A stretch of DNA of 64,000 bases from Cavenderia fasciculata (taxonomy: Eukaryota > Evosea > Eumycetozoa > Acytosteliales > Cavenderiaceae), in the NCBI RefSeq assembly GCF_000203815.1, contig NW_004457723.1, forward strand, positions 1,736,001 through 1,800,000. Reading direction: 5' to 3'. A program made the translations under genes and the position numbers. Within the stretch, counting starts at the first letter, position 1. Each line of letters starts with the position of its first letter. Positions 34,651 to 46,577 of the stretch are shown here, in pieces. The notes beneath the pieces were generated by a model. It was not told the DNA's origin, ran no database searches, and saw only the letters and a list, made by a program, of their open reading frames with translations.

Positions 34651-34860
34651 GGGAAACCCTCTGGGTAAAAGTAATTGAATATCTTTTTGTAAAGGAAACC
34701 ACTTGGGTAAAAGTAATTGAATATCTTTTTTGGGTATAAAAGCCTAGGGAGACGTGGAACATGGATGGGCACGGACGATGGCAACGGAAAATGTATAAAA
34801 AGAAAAGAGTAGGAAGAGAGGGAAACCACTTGGGTAAAAGTAATTGAATATCTTTTTTTT
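34651..34860 (+). repeat. Three copies of a ~38-bp direct repeat
   Basis: Core GGGTAAAAGTAATTGAATATCTTTTT preceded by GGAAACC(A/C)(C/T)T, at 34651-34688, 34694-34731 and 34820-34860. (Core given in two parts: GGGTAAAAGTAATTG and AATATCTTTTT.) Copies 1 and 2 are nearly adjacent; copy 3 is 90 bp away. Each ends in a T run. Confidence 0.9.
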
Positions 34861-35018
34861 AGAAAAGAAGAGTATAGTAATTATTATTATTAGGTATTAT
34901 TGTTTGTTGTTGTTATTATTAATATTATTAGTTATTGCTGTTGGTTGTTGAAATTATTAATATTATTAGTTATTGCTGTTGGTTGTTGTAATTATTAGTT
35001 ATTGTTGTTGGTTGTTGG

Positions 35019-35053
<35 letters not shown>

Positions 35054-35162
35054 AATGTTGTTATTACCAAAAGAGTGAAAGAGAATAATGATTACCTATA
35101 AAATAAAAAGAAAAAGAGTCAGTAAATTTAATTTTAATTATCAACTTTTGATACGGCGTTAA

Positions 35163-35560
35163 TTATGTTGGTCTACGAATGGTGATTGTTGCTTGGAAAC
35201 TGGTACTCTTGATCACTGGGCCGGGCGACTGTCTAGCGGATTGGTGATGAATGAATGATTGATTGGTGAATGAGGATTGTGGATTGGAGTGGTTGGTAAA
35301 GATTGTAATATTATTATGATTATTCTTTGTTGTAATTGGAATGATATTATTTGTTGGTGAACAATGAGGGGGTTGTCTGTCTATGTAGGAGGAATAATCG
35401 TTATTATTATTATTATTTGTTGGTCTTGTGTTATTATTGTTGTTATTATTATTATTGTTATTATTATTATTGTTGTTATTATTATTGTTATTGTTGTTGT
35501 TAATATTTTTTGATTGATTGTTGGTTGAGATGAATGATTGAACATGGTTGAAGCATGAGA

Positions 35561-35603
<43 letters not shown>

Positions 35604-38600
35604 GTTGGTGTTGGTATTTTTTAATTTAATGTAGTTTTTGTTATTATTGTTATTTGTATTATTTAATGACTGTGGATTAAAGTGATTGGCAAAGATTGTA
35701 ATATTATTACGATTATTATTGGTTGGTGAACAATGAATGGGTTGTCTGTCTTTGGAAGAGAAATAATTGTTGTTGTTATTATTATTATTATTGTTGTTAT
35801 TATTATTGTTGTTATTATTATTATTGTTATTGTTGTTGTTAATATTTTTTGTTTGTTTGTTGGTTGAGATGAATGATTCAACATGGTTGAAACATGAGAA
35901 TGATGATATGTTGTTGTTGTTGGCATAGTTATTATTATTATTATTGTTGTTATTTGTATTTTTTAATTTAATGTTGTTATTATTATTGTTGTTATTTGTT
36001 ACCAAGTTGTTTTTTAATCTTGAAATGTTGGAATGTCCTGATTTAAATGGGCTTGCAATTGATCTTGTTGATTTGATTATATTTGATATATATGATGTGT
36101 TTGATGATGTGGATGAATTGAAATGATTTGGTGAAATGGATGACGAATGAATTAATGAAGAATCATTATTATTATTAGATTGATTACTATAAAGAAGAAT
36201 TGATTGGTCTAAACATGTTAATGAATTTGTGCTGCTACTGCTACTGTTGCTGTTCAATTGAACAGACTCCTCCTTGTCTAAAAGAATGTGGTTGATTGTT
36301 GGATGGTGATGGCCAATGAAGAATGAAATATCATTATTATTATCGATGAGTATCGATTGGTTGAAATATAAAACTGAGATTGTATTGATGTTGTTGTTCA
36401 ATTGAACAGACTCCTCTTCCTCCTGATCTAAATTAAGATTGTTGGTGGTTGGTGAATGATTTGGTGATTGACAATGAAACAAAACATCACTAGAGTTTAA
36501 TGGAATGTGTGACATGGATGAGTGAATGGAAATGATTTCGATTTGTTGATGATCGTGGTTGTTGGTTGTTGAATGATTTGAATTTAATGGTTGTGATTGA
36601 CATTGGGACACAATAAAATCTGTATTAATGGATAATAATGAGTGAATAGATGAAAAGGAATTATTATTATTATTATTTGAGGATGGTGGAGTGATTTGTG
36701 AATATTGATTGTTGTGAGTTGATTTGTGAGTGTGGATTGAGGTGAGGATTGTATGATTGGTTGGTGATGATGATTGTTGTTGTATTGTTGTATGATTTGA
36801 ATGATTGGTTCCAAAACAGTTGGATGTTGGATGAATTAATGGATTATTATTTGTTTGTTTGTTGGCTGAGATGAATGTTTCAACATGGTTGAAGCATGAA
36901 AACGATGATGATGATGATGATGAGTTGGTAGTGTTTTTGTTGTTATTATTATTTTTGTATGATCGATTAATGAGTGCGGTGAGTGGATTGACAGAGTGTG
37001 GAGAGTGGATTGATTGGTGAATGTGGATTACGGAGGGATCGGCGAGGATTGCAAGATTGATTGGTGATGATTGTTGTCTTATTGTATCATTTGAATGATT
37101 CAAGCCAAAAGAGTTGAGAGAATAATTATTATTATTATTATTATTTGTTGTTGTGATGTTATTATTATTATTTGTATTTTTGTTAATATTTTTGTTATTA
37201 TTGTTGTTATTATTATTATTATTATTATTATTGATGGTAAAGATTGGTTGATGATCGAAATAAGGGATTGAATTTGTTGTTCTATTGCTGTTCGATTGAA
37301 CATATAAAAGAGTGTGGTTGTTGGTTGTTGAGTGATTTAATGGAAATTGAAAATTAAAACGAATTGACATTCCACAATTAAAAAATAAATAATTATTATT
37401 GTTGTCAGGAACGAATGAATGATTGGATTGACATTGGGTATCACTTGAATTATAAAATAAAATGGTTGACTGAATACTATTATTATTATTATTAACAATA
37501 ATTGATTGATGTTCAACATGGTTGAACAATGAGAATGTGATTGTGTTGTTGTTGTTGTTGTTGTTGTTGTTCAATTGAAATGACTCCTCTTCCCTCTTCT
37601 CTTCCTCTTCCGCTAAAAGAAAATGGTTGGTTGTTGAATGATTTAAGAGTAATGGTGATGATTGACAATAGGTCGAAACATCACTTGAATTAAATTGAAT
37701 GTACGTTTAATGAGTGAATAAGTGAGGCTGATTCATGGTATTATTATTATTATTATTTGAAGATGGAGTGATTTGTGAATATTGATTGTTGTGAGTCGAA
37801 TTGTGAACGTGGATTGTGGTGAGGATTGTATGATGATTGATTGGTGATGATGATGGTTGTTGTTGTTGTATTGTTGTATGATTTGAATGGTTGGTTCCGA
37901 AACAGTTGAGAGTATCGAAATAATTGTTGGCAACTTTGGTATCTATAAAAATAAAAGAAGAGGCATCAGTAAAATGCTTTAAATTGATAGAGCTTGTTAC
38001 CGCGTTGTTGTTGTTTTCTATTCTTGAGATGTTGCTGGAGTATGTTGAAAATGGGCTTGTCTTTGATCTTGTTGGATTAATTGTCTTTGATAATAAATAT
38101 AATGTTGATGATGATGAGATGAAATGATTAGGTGAAATCAATGATGATGAATGAATTAATGAAAAATAGTTATTATTTGGTTGATTAATAATTGAAATTG
38201 ATTGATGATTAACATTGTCTAAGCATGTTAATGAATGTGTGCTGCTACTGCTACTGTTGTTCAATTGAACAAACTCCTCCTCCTCCTCTAAAAAAATGTG
38301 GTTGTTGGTTGTTGAATGAGTTAAAATATCACTAGATTTAAAACATGGAATCAATGATTGATGGTCATTGAAGAATGAAATATTATTATTATTATTAATA
38401 TCTATGGGAATCGATTGGTTGAAAAATGAAACTAAGATTGTACTGCTGCTGTTCAATTGAACAGACACCTCCTGATCTAAATTAAGATTGTTGGTGGTTG
38501 GTGAATGATTTGGTGATTGACAATGAAACAAAACATCACTAGAGTTTAATGGAATGTGTGACATGGATGAATGAATGGAAATGATTTCCATTTGTTGATG

Positions 38601-39683
38601 ATCGTGGTTGTTGGTTGTTGTATGATTCAATGGTAATTGAAAATGAGATTGAGATAAAACATTTAAACCAAAAGGAGATAACATTGATGAATTAAAAGAT
38701 AAATTATTATTTTGATTTTTTATAAAATAAAATGGTTGATTGATGTTCAACATGGTTGAACAATGAGAATGTGATTGTGTTGTTGTTCAATTGAAATGAC
38801 TCCTCCTCCTTCTTCTCTTCCTCTTCCGCTAAAAGAAAATGGTTGGTGTTGAATGATTTAAGAGTAATGGTGATGATGACAAATAGGTCGAAACATCACT
38901 TGAATTAATTGGAATGTACATGTATAATGAGGGAATAAGTGAGACAGATTCATTATTCTTGTTGTAAATAATATTATTAATGATTGAAATGTTGAATGGA
39001 TGTTCATCATTGTTGTTGAACAATGGGATTGATGTTAAAGGATAAAATAAAATTGAACTCTGGTTCATTGATGGAAATTGAATATAGTTCTCCTCCTCTT
39101 CTTCTTCCTCCTCCTCTTCCTCCTTTATTGAATGATTTAATATTAATGGTGATTGTGATGGAAATGGTAACACAATAATATCACTTGAATTAAATTGAAT
39201 GATTATGTCATAGGACATTGATGGATAACTAATGATTGGATTATTGTCTAAACAAGTGTTTGAAAATGTATTATTGTTGTTCAATTGAACAGTCTTCTCC
39301 CTTTCTTCTAAAAGAATGAGGTTGTTGGTTGTTGAATAATTTGAAATTAATGGTAATGGTAATGGTTGTGATTGACATTGAGACACAATAATATCACTTG
39401 AATTATTAATGGATAATGGGTGAATAAAGGAAAAGGATTTATTATTTTTATGAGCAATGGAAATGATTGGAATTGGTTGAAGTTCAACATGGTTGAAAGA
39501 TGAGCTGTTATTGTAAACATGATAATCGTTGATGCTAATTGATTGAAGTTCTACATGGTTGAAAGATGAGAATAAAGATGATGATGATGATGTGTTGTAA
39601 ACAACATAATCATTGTTGTCATGAGAAACAACAAACGAAACAAAGATTGACAAAATAAAGAAGATAATGATTAAAGAGTGCAT
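35163..39683 (-). pseudogene. Large repetitive Asn-rich secreted protein gene, frameshifted
   Basis: Begins at ATG 39683 with a strong signal peptide (MHSLIIIFFILSIFVSFVVS). About 1,500 codons follow, made of imperfect units: F-NHVE-QSI, an acidic run EEEE then VQLNNN, CLDQSI, NSSDV-F-CQS, and LNHSTTNNH. Three long frames (39683-38829, 38753-37707, 37574-35163) belong together: they are joined by the same unit text in shifted frames. Breaks: a missing T near 38848 (compare intact copy at 37625), an extra base in a T run near 38716-38721, and at least one near 37700-37730. A ~2-kb segment is duplicated: about 36400-36600 matches 38455-38640 almost exactly. No known family. Pseudogene or assembly errors in repeats. 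Confidence 0.6.
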
Positions 39684-40617
39684 AATAAATTTGAGAGTAG
39701 AAAAAAATGGATTTAAATTTGTTGATTGGTATTGATTGATTGAGTGTTTTAAAGGCTATAAAAGATGGTAGAAAAATAAAGAGTAAATTAAAAGTTAATT
39801 AGTATAGAGAGACAGAGAGACAGAGAGAGATAGCAGAGAGAGAGAGAGAGAGTTAATTATTTGTATATATCATACGATTTTTGAAACAAGTTTCATAAAA
39901 GAAATAAAAGGAATAATCACACTGATATAAAGAGAGCAAAGGTTGGTTGGTAGGGTAAAGCAAGAAGTGCCTCTCCAAAATTATTTAAATATTTTTAATC
40001 AACCATATTAGTGTGTGGGTAGTGTGGGTTTATATATCTGATACGAATAAAAGTATTTTTCATTGCTGGATGGTGATGGGGTATGTCTCAAGTAGTCTGA
40101 ACGAGTTTGACTAAAAAAGGTAGCAATTTAGCACTATGAAAATAAATATGCCAACCAAACTTGGTAGTCTTTCTATTTAAATATATATATATATTTATTA
40201 TCATATATCTAAATAAAACAAACAAATTAGTTGATTTATATAAATATATTATATATATATTATAACCTACACCACCCACCTATTACTTTTCCTTATTGAT
40301 AACCATCTTTAACATCTTTGTCGAACATGTTGAATTTGGAACTAATACCTAACAATAATTATAATGTAAAGAATACTAATAAATAAGATCGATCAAATCT
40401 AATTACTTTTATCTCTCTCTCTCCTCTCCCCTCTCTCTCTCTCTATCTGTGCACTAAAAGAATATGAGATTATAATTAATTATTAATATTTAAATATTAT
40501 TATTATTTATTGAGTTCATTTCTTCAATGGGACGAACCAACTTTGTGTGAAAAAAATCAAAGTAATAAACGCGTGAAGTAGAGATAGTCATTGTGTAAAT
40601 ATAAATAGAAACAAACA
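39684..40617. other. Intergenic between divergent genes
   Basis: 934 bp, AT-rich, with GA repeats (39810-39853), CT repeats (40412-40444) and TA runs. No coding or RNA gene recognised; a 63-aa open frame at 40088-40279 has noncoding composition. Confidence 0.5.
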
Positions 40618-41778
40618 ATGACAAAAGATAATAATACTACTACTGAATCAGAGACATCAAATGTTGAAGATATCGATTGGAATGCATTAGACAAGTTAAA
40701 GAGAGCTGATTTACAAAGACTATGTAAAGAGTTTTCATTGCCTTTGAAAGCAACTTCAAAAGTATGTTATAAGATTGGCAATCTTATACACTCAATATTG
40801 AGTATTATTAACACTATATTATATATATATATATATTAGAATGCAGAGATATTAGAAGCTTTAAGATCATTTAAAAAAGATTATGATGAAAAGAAAGAAC
40901 AACAATTAAAAGAAGAACAAGAAAAGAAAAAGAATGATCAACAAGATATAAAAAATATTGTAAATAATAATAGTAGTAGTAGTAGTAGTAATGATACAAC
41001 GACGACAACGACGACAAGTACTACAACAACAAATGTAAATGAAGAAAAAGAAGAAGAAGAATCTAAAATGGATGATAAAGAAGATGAAGATGAGGAAGAA
41101 GAAGAATCAAAACAACCAACGATAGAAGTTGAAACGCAACAACAATTATTGGATACACTACTTATACCAGAGATAAATGAAACTGATATTGCACAACCAC
41201 AACAATCTAAAAAGAGATATGAAGAGGAATTAAATAATGATGATAATGACAATGATGATGATAGAAGAAGAGTTGTTCAAGATGACAATCTATTAGATGA
41301 CGATATGGAAAAGAAAATAAATCATCAGTATGTATACTTATATAGAATAGAATAGAAATAGAATAGAACTGAAGATGGATGGATGGATCTAACAAAAACC
41401 AATTAATTTAAATATTATAATAGAGGATTAAAATTTAGAAATTATGTACCAAGAGACCCAACACTATTACCATACAGAATACCAAAGAGTAAAGTACCAG
41501 AGATTGTAGAAGAGTTAATGGAGAGATTAAAAGTATTGGAAACAAGTGGATTGGACAACTCATCATTATTGCCACGAAAGGTTAATTGGGATCTAAAGAG
41601 AGACTTGGAAAAGAAATTAAACAAATTGGAAAAGAGAACAAATGTATCGGTTTATCAATTGATCAAACAATCCATTCTAGCAAATACCAATGGAACCAAT
41701 AGTAATAATAATAACAATAATAATAATAATGAAACTTCGATGCAACTATTATCAAGAACTGTCGATAAATTGAAATAA
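40618..41778 (+). CDS. CCDC12/Cwf18-type splicing factor with N-terminal SAP-like domain
   Basis: Three exons, join(40618..40761, 40840..41327, 41424..41778), 328 aa. Residues ~20-65 (LDKLKRADLQRLCKEFSLPL, then NAEILEALRSF) have the helix-turn-helix pattern of a SAP domain (DNA/RNA binding). Residues ~65-205 are acidic, Gln/Asn/Thr-rich linker. The C-terminal third is CCDC12/Cwf18: GLKFRNYVPRDPTLLPYRIP, VPEIVEELMERLK, then PRKVNWDLKRDLEKKLNKLE. The family belongs to the spliceosome around the activated (Bact/C) stage. Most CCDC12 proteins are short and lack a SAP domain, so this fusion is notable. Confidence 0.85.
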
Positions 41779-42193
41779 ATAGAACAAGTAAGATCGATAG
41801 ATGATCTATATAATAGATCAGATCAAAAAAAAAAAACAAAAAAATCTCTCCTCTCTTTTTGGTCAACTCAAAAAGAAATCGAGAGAGGTTTTTCGATTAC
41901 TTTGGTGTCACGCGATGTTGCCCTCTCACGATTTGTTAAAAAATTAAATTGTCTTGAAAAAAATTGGTGATAATCACCAACCCCTTTAACAACATAGAGT
42001 GAAAGATAGATATATACAGATAGAGGATGTTATATAATAATATTGCAAACAACAACATCACACAATAAATACAATAACAGAATTTATATATAATATATAT
42101 AAATTAACATCTATAGAAGAGAGGAGGAGTAGACAGAGAGAGATAGATATATCTCTTTTTTTTAACTTTCACAAAGAGAGAGAGAGAGAGAGA
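41779..42193. other. Intergenic, promoter of the ammonium transporter
   Basis: 415 bp, AT-rich with A12 near 41826 and a GA-rich leader (42122-42193) ending in AGAGAGAGAGAGA before the ATG. No ORF or RNA gene seen. Confidence 0.5.
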
Positions 42194-43560
42194 ATGAGTT
42201 CACAAGATATATCATCATCATCACAAGATGCATTGGTGGATTATTATATCGATACTAGTTGGATATTAGATGCTGCAAATCTTGTTTTCTGTATGTATTA
42301 TTACATATATTAAATATAGATAAACAAACCAACTAACTCATCTTTCCTTACACCTTCCTCTACTTTTTAGTTATGCAAGCAGGATTTGGAATGATAGAAG
42401 CAGGGATGGTGAGAGCAAAGAATACAAAGAGTATATTATTAAAGAATATGATCAATACTGCCATCGGAGCAATAGGGTTCTATTGCTTTGGACATGCGTT
42501 TGCTTATGGTAATTCCAAATCGAGTCTCTCCAATAGCTTTATAGGTGTTGGTAGTTTCTTCCTATCGGATTACGATAATTACGCGTACTGGTTGATTCAG
42601 TGGGCATATGCTGCGACAGCAACTACCATTGCGACGGGCGCGATGGCCGAGCGCACACAAATGCCTTGCTATCTGTTGTTTTCGCTGCTGCAGACGACGC
42701 TGATATACCCGGTTGTCGCACATTGGATATGGAGCGCGGGCAATGGATGGCTGTTTTCATTGGGCATTGCCGATTATGCAGGTGGTGCCGTCGTACATAT
42801 AGTGGCGGGTGCAGCTGGTGCTGCGGGCTCGTTTTTGTTGGGACCGCGTATTGGAAGGTTTGACCATGATAATGGAGGTCGGCCCAAAGCGTTGCCGGGA
42901 CACAATGTAGTGCTCACGACGTTGGGTGCGATGATTCTATGGTACTCGTGGTACGGATACACGACGGGCGCGTCACTCGGCAATCATGTGCTGCCCGCGT
43001 CGCGTGTGTCGGTTGTCGCGACACTGTCGGGCGCGACGGGGTTGCTAACAGTACTAGCGATCGGTCGTCTGCTGACTGGACAATACGACCTCGTCAAGGG
43101 CATCAACGGGCTCGTCGCAGGACTAGTCTCATCGACCGCCGGATGTGCCTATATCGAGCCGTGGGCAGGCATCGTGGTCGGTGCAATTGGCGCCATCATA
43201 TACTATTCATCCTCGTGGGTCCTTCTCAACTGGGCCCACATTGACGACCCCGTCGACGCAGTCTCTGTGCACTTGTTTGGTGGCGCGTGGTCGGTTATCA
43301 GCGTCGCCTTTTTTGCCAAGCACGGACCCGTCCGAAACCCCACCTCGACCATGCCCGACGGCATCATCTATGGTGGCGGTATTGGACAGCTCTGGATCCA
43401 ACTCGTAGCCGTCACCATGGCCACGCTCTGGGCCACCATCATCTCATCGATATTCTTTCAAATTATGAAATACTTTCAATGGTTCCGAGTAGATGTTGAC
43501 ACTGAACTAGCAGGTCTAGATAATATGAATCATGGTGGTGCTGCTATTTTCGATTTCTAA
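42194..43560 (+). CDS. amt: Ammonium transporter (Amt/Mep/Rh family)
   Basis: Two exons, join(42194..42290, 42371..43560), 428 aa. About 11 transmembrane segments. Family marks: FMQAGFGMIEAGMVRAKN at helix 1, the two pore histidines in GGAVVHIVAGAAG and AVSVHLFGGAWS, and the twin GASLGNHVLPASRVSV region. It moves ammonium (as NH3/NH4+) across membranes; in Dictyostelium, Amt proteins link ammonia to slug and culmination decisions. The stretch ~42600-43450 is much richer in G+C than its surroundings, and other frames stay open there. The start and the single phase-1 intron are clear. Confidence 0.93.
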
Positions 43561-44125
43561 CAAGTCAACAAACCAAAAAGTTTCAAAATCTCATTTACAA
43601 ACAAAGGGATTATTTTATATATATATACATACATACATATCAGATTAATAGATAATAGATAACAACAACAACAACAACAAACTAATAGGAACAACAACAA
43701 CACCCGATAACAGATAAATGATTATAGTTGATTACTTTCCATAATCTTTTATTCTCCACACCACATCGCCATCCAACAAACTTTTTCTCAACAAACCAAA
43801 CCAACCAACCAACCAAAGTAATCAAATAAACACAACCTGTAAAATATATTTTATTTAATCAAAACACAACACCTATCTATTTCATTTCATATCTTTAAAT
43901 TGATTGACTTTTATTTATATATTATATTTTTATTATGTTTTTGAGTTTTGGTTTTCTAAAGTGCAATTCCCCAAAAAAGGGCAAACTCAACCTTTTTGGT
44001 TCATATAATTTCGTGGGTTGAATTTCATCATCATTGGTAGAGAGATAGTAGTAGTAACTGTATAGGTCAAGGTTTATTCATTCACACAGATATTAAGGAG
44101 AGAGAAAGAGAGAGACATTGTACAA
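43561..44125. other. Intergenic, nothing recognised
   Basis: 565 bp with CAA repeats (43663-43680), CCAAC repeats (43798-43815) and AT-rich DNA; a GA-rich leader (44097-44118) precedes the next ATG. Confidence 0.5.
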
Positions 44126-46427
44126 ATGTCTCTACAACCTACACAATATACTTTAATCAATAGAGTAGATCCAATTTTACATCAGGTATTTATAATAAAC
44201 AATAATGAATGATACAAAATGAGATGTATACTAATTCATTCTGTGATGTATCTATTTATATACTACATCTTAATCTATATTAGATTCTAAATGAATCAAG
44301 AAACTTAAAAGATGTTATCATCAAAGAGTATTATGTCGAAATGTTAACAAACCTAATCATTGACTTGTCAGATCCATTGATTAGAGAGCCTTTATTCTTT
44401 ATACAAGAGATTAAATCATGTTTGGATTTGGTCGAGACAATTCAAAGAGTATATGGAGCTGAAGACTATCGAATATTTGTGGTTGGATGGGTTCTAGTAT
44501 CTGGTGTATTCAATACATTGGCAACATTGGAACCATTAGAAAAGGAACCAATCATCAATAGATTACAATCAATGTTTGATATATTAATTCAATTTAGATG
44601 TTTAAAAGATGTTGTATGTAATAGAAACAAACAAATCAATCAAATCAATCAAATCAACCAGTTTTAATTAAAAACTCTATTCTTTTTTTCCTTTAAACTA
44701 TAGAATTCATTGGAAATATTAAGACAACCCACAACAAAGGAAGAATATCCTGCACAATTAATACCGTTTATGAAAGAAAGAGTAATGACACAATTTAAAT
44801 TATAATATTATTAATTTGTTATTGACAAAACTCTCTTCTCTTTTATTTTTACTATTAGTTAAATTCACAATTACCAATCATTATTGAACATGTAAAAAAG
44901 GATTATAATTTATTAATTGCACTGATGGGATTGAGAGCATTGGCATATCATCAAAGAATGTGGAGATGTATCGAAAATATATTAAAGACTGATATATTAT
45001 TACCACTACTAAGAATAGCAAGTGACTCTTATAATATAGTAAACTATATAACAGATAATTGGACTGAAACTTATTTCCCATCAAAAATACGTTTTGATTT
45101 TGGTTTTAATTTAAAACCAAGAAAAGTTATTCATTTAATTTGTGTATGTAAACACACAAAAATAATAACATATTAAAAAACTGATTATATTAATATTTGT
45201 TTATTTTTATTATTTATTATTTAGAATGAAGTAATTAGATTAATAACAAATTTAACATCAGGAGAATTTGAAACAACAAAGAGTATTGTGGATCAAAAAG
45301 CAATTCCATTTTTTAGTAAAGTATTGGATAGTTCAAGTCAAGATCTTCAACATTATGCATTGAATGGAATTGGTAATATTATTTTTGAAAAGGAACAATG
45401 GAGAGACGAGTTTATAGAAACTTATTCACTGTTGGACAAGACCAAGGCCATGTTGAGTGACCCAATCGTCAAAACAACAACCGAGTTTTTAGAAGACTTT
45501 TCAAATATATTTGCTGCAGTGACCTATGGTGACACACCCTCGATTCTGTGGGAGACCATCACAGACATATTGCCATACGTCAACAGGTATCTAATGTGTG
45601 ATAGTGCCACCACTAGAGGCAATGTCACGAGGATATTAGAGTACATTACTTTGCATTCAGAGTTTGACTATCATGTCTTGGAACGATTTGGGTTTGACAA
45701 GTTCCTTGTCGACAATTTAAACAGTGACCATCAATATATACTCGAACCTTCAATCTACGCCATTGGCAATATATTCCAAAAGGCACAGGTTGGAACTCGA
45801 TCGTTGGTCAGTAACAAGCTTATGGATCCCTTTAAAAGAATACTAAACAATATCGACAATCAACATTTAATGCGACTCGTTTTATGGATCATTTCAAATA
45901 TGGTAGTAGGAGAAGGTGTGGCAGATTTAAAAGGATTTGTCATTGACAGTAAAATCATTCAACTGCTCTCTGAAATGGTTGCTAGGTATCCAATAGAAGA
46001 CCCTCCAATGGAAACTAATCTTCCACCAGTAGTCGAGAAACCTACTGGCACCAGTATTATCATTGAATCAAAAACGGTAGAAGAGATCATGTGGGTCATT
46101 GGTAATTTGATATGCAATCCAATATCAGACGAAGAGGTACATGAGTGTGTCGAACAAGGTATTCTAATGCTATTGTGTAAACTCTACCCATACGTCCCAT
46201 CAGAGACATGCTATCTCAACCTGTCAGACAGTTTAGAGTACATTCTTACACAAGACAATCATCTATTGTACATGGCCCATTTGATTCAGTTAGGGTTTCA
46301 CAATCTAACGCCCAACACTCGATATGATCCTGACCCTTTCGAAGCTCTACTCAATTTTTTTAATCAAACTACAAATCCAAATGTTGAAGAGGATTATTTA
46401 AAATCAATGTCTTTTTCGAAATTTTAA
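44126..46427 (+). CDS. ARM-repeat protein, importin-alpha-like
   Basis: Five exons, join(44126..44185, 44284..44613, 44704..44781, 44859..45143, 45225..46427), 651 aa; all phase 0. Mostly helical. The second half carries armadillo-type repeats resembling importin alpha: VIRLITNLTSGEFETTKSIV, then FFSKVLDSSSQDLQHYALNGIGNIIFE, HQYILEPSIYAIGNIFQ, MRLVLWIISNMVVGEG and VEEIMWVIGNLICNP. The basic importin-beta-binding domain expected at the N-terminus is not seen, and the NLS-binding W..N pattern appears only in part (VLWIISN, IMWVIGN). It may therefore be a divergent importin alpha or another ARM scaffold. Confidence 0.7.
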
Positions 46428-46577
46428 AAGAACAAATAATAATATAACCAACCACACTATTTACTAACCAAAAAAAAAAAAAAAGAATAAACTACTAGAA
46501 TCAATTAATTAATTTTTTCTATATATTTATATCATAATTATATTCTATTATAAAACTAAAACTTTGATTTATTTAAT

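Larger units (their letters stand above)
33465..35162. other. Gene-poor region with duplicated remnants and repeats
   Basis: 33481-33655 and 33811-33995 look like diverged copies of one another (shared ATTGCTG..TGT..., CATTG.A..TTC, TTTCTTGAT..C.A.T.GGA); read on the minus strand both give peptide fragments such as PLVEIKKVQSLIVTDEFTMF, so they may be old exons. 34557-34860 carries a palindrome and three short repeats listed separately. 34880-35100 is TTATTA/GTTGTTGG simple sequence. A DUSE-like ACCCATAA lies at 34312-34319 with no recognisable RNA after it. No intact gene seen. Confidence 0.4.

Noticed and set aside
34571-34860. Three spaced direct repeats as a CRISPR-like array
   Set aside because: Eukaryotic context, unequal spacing (5 and 88 bp), no cas genes; treated as an ordinary repeat.
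42600-43499. Overlapping long open frames on both strands within the ammonium transporter
   Set aside because: High GC lowers stop frequency; the Amt frame alone has family motifs.
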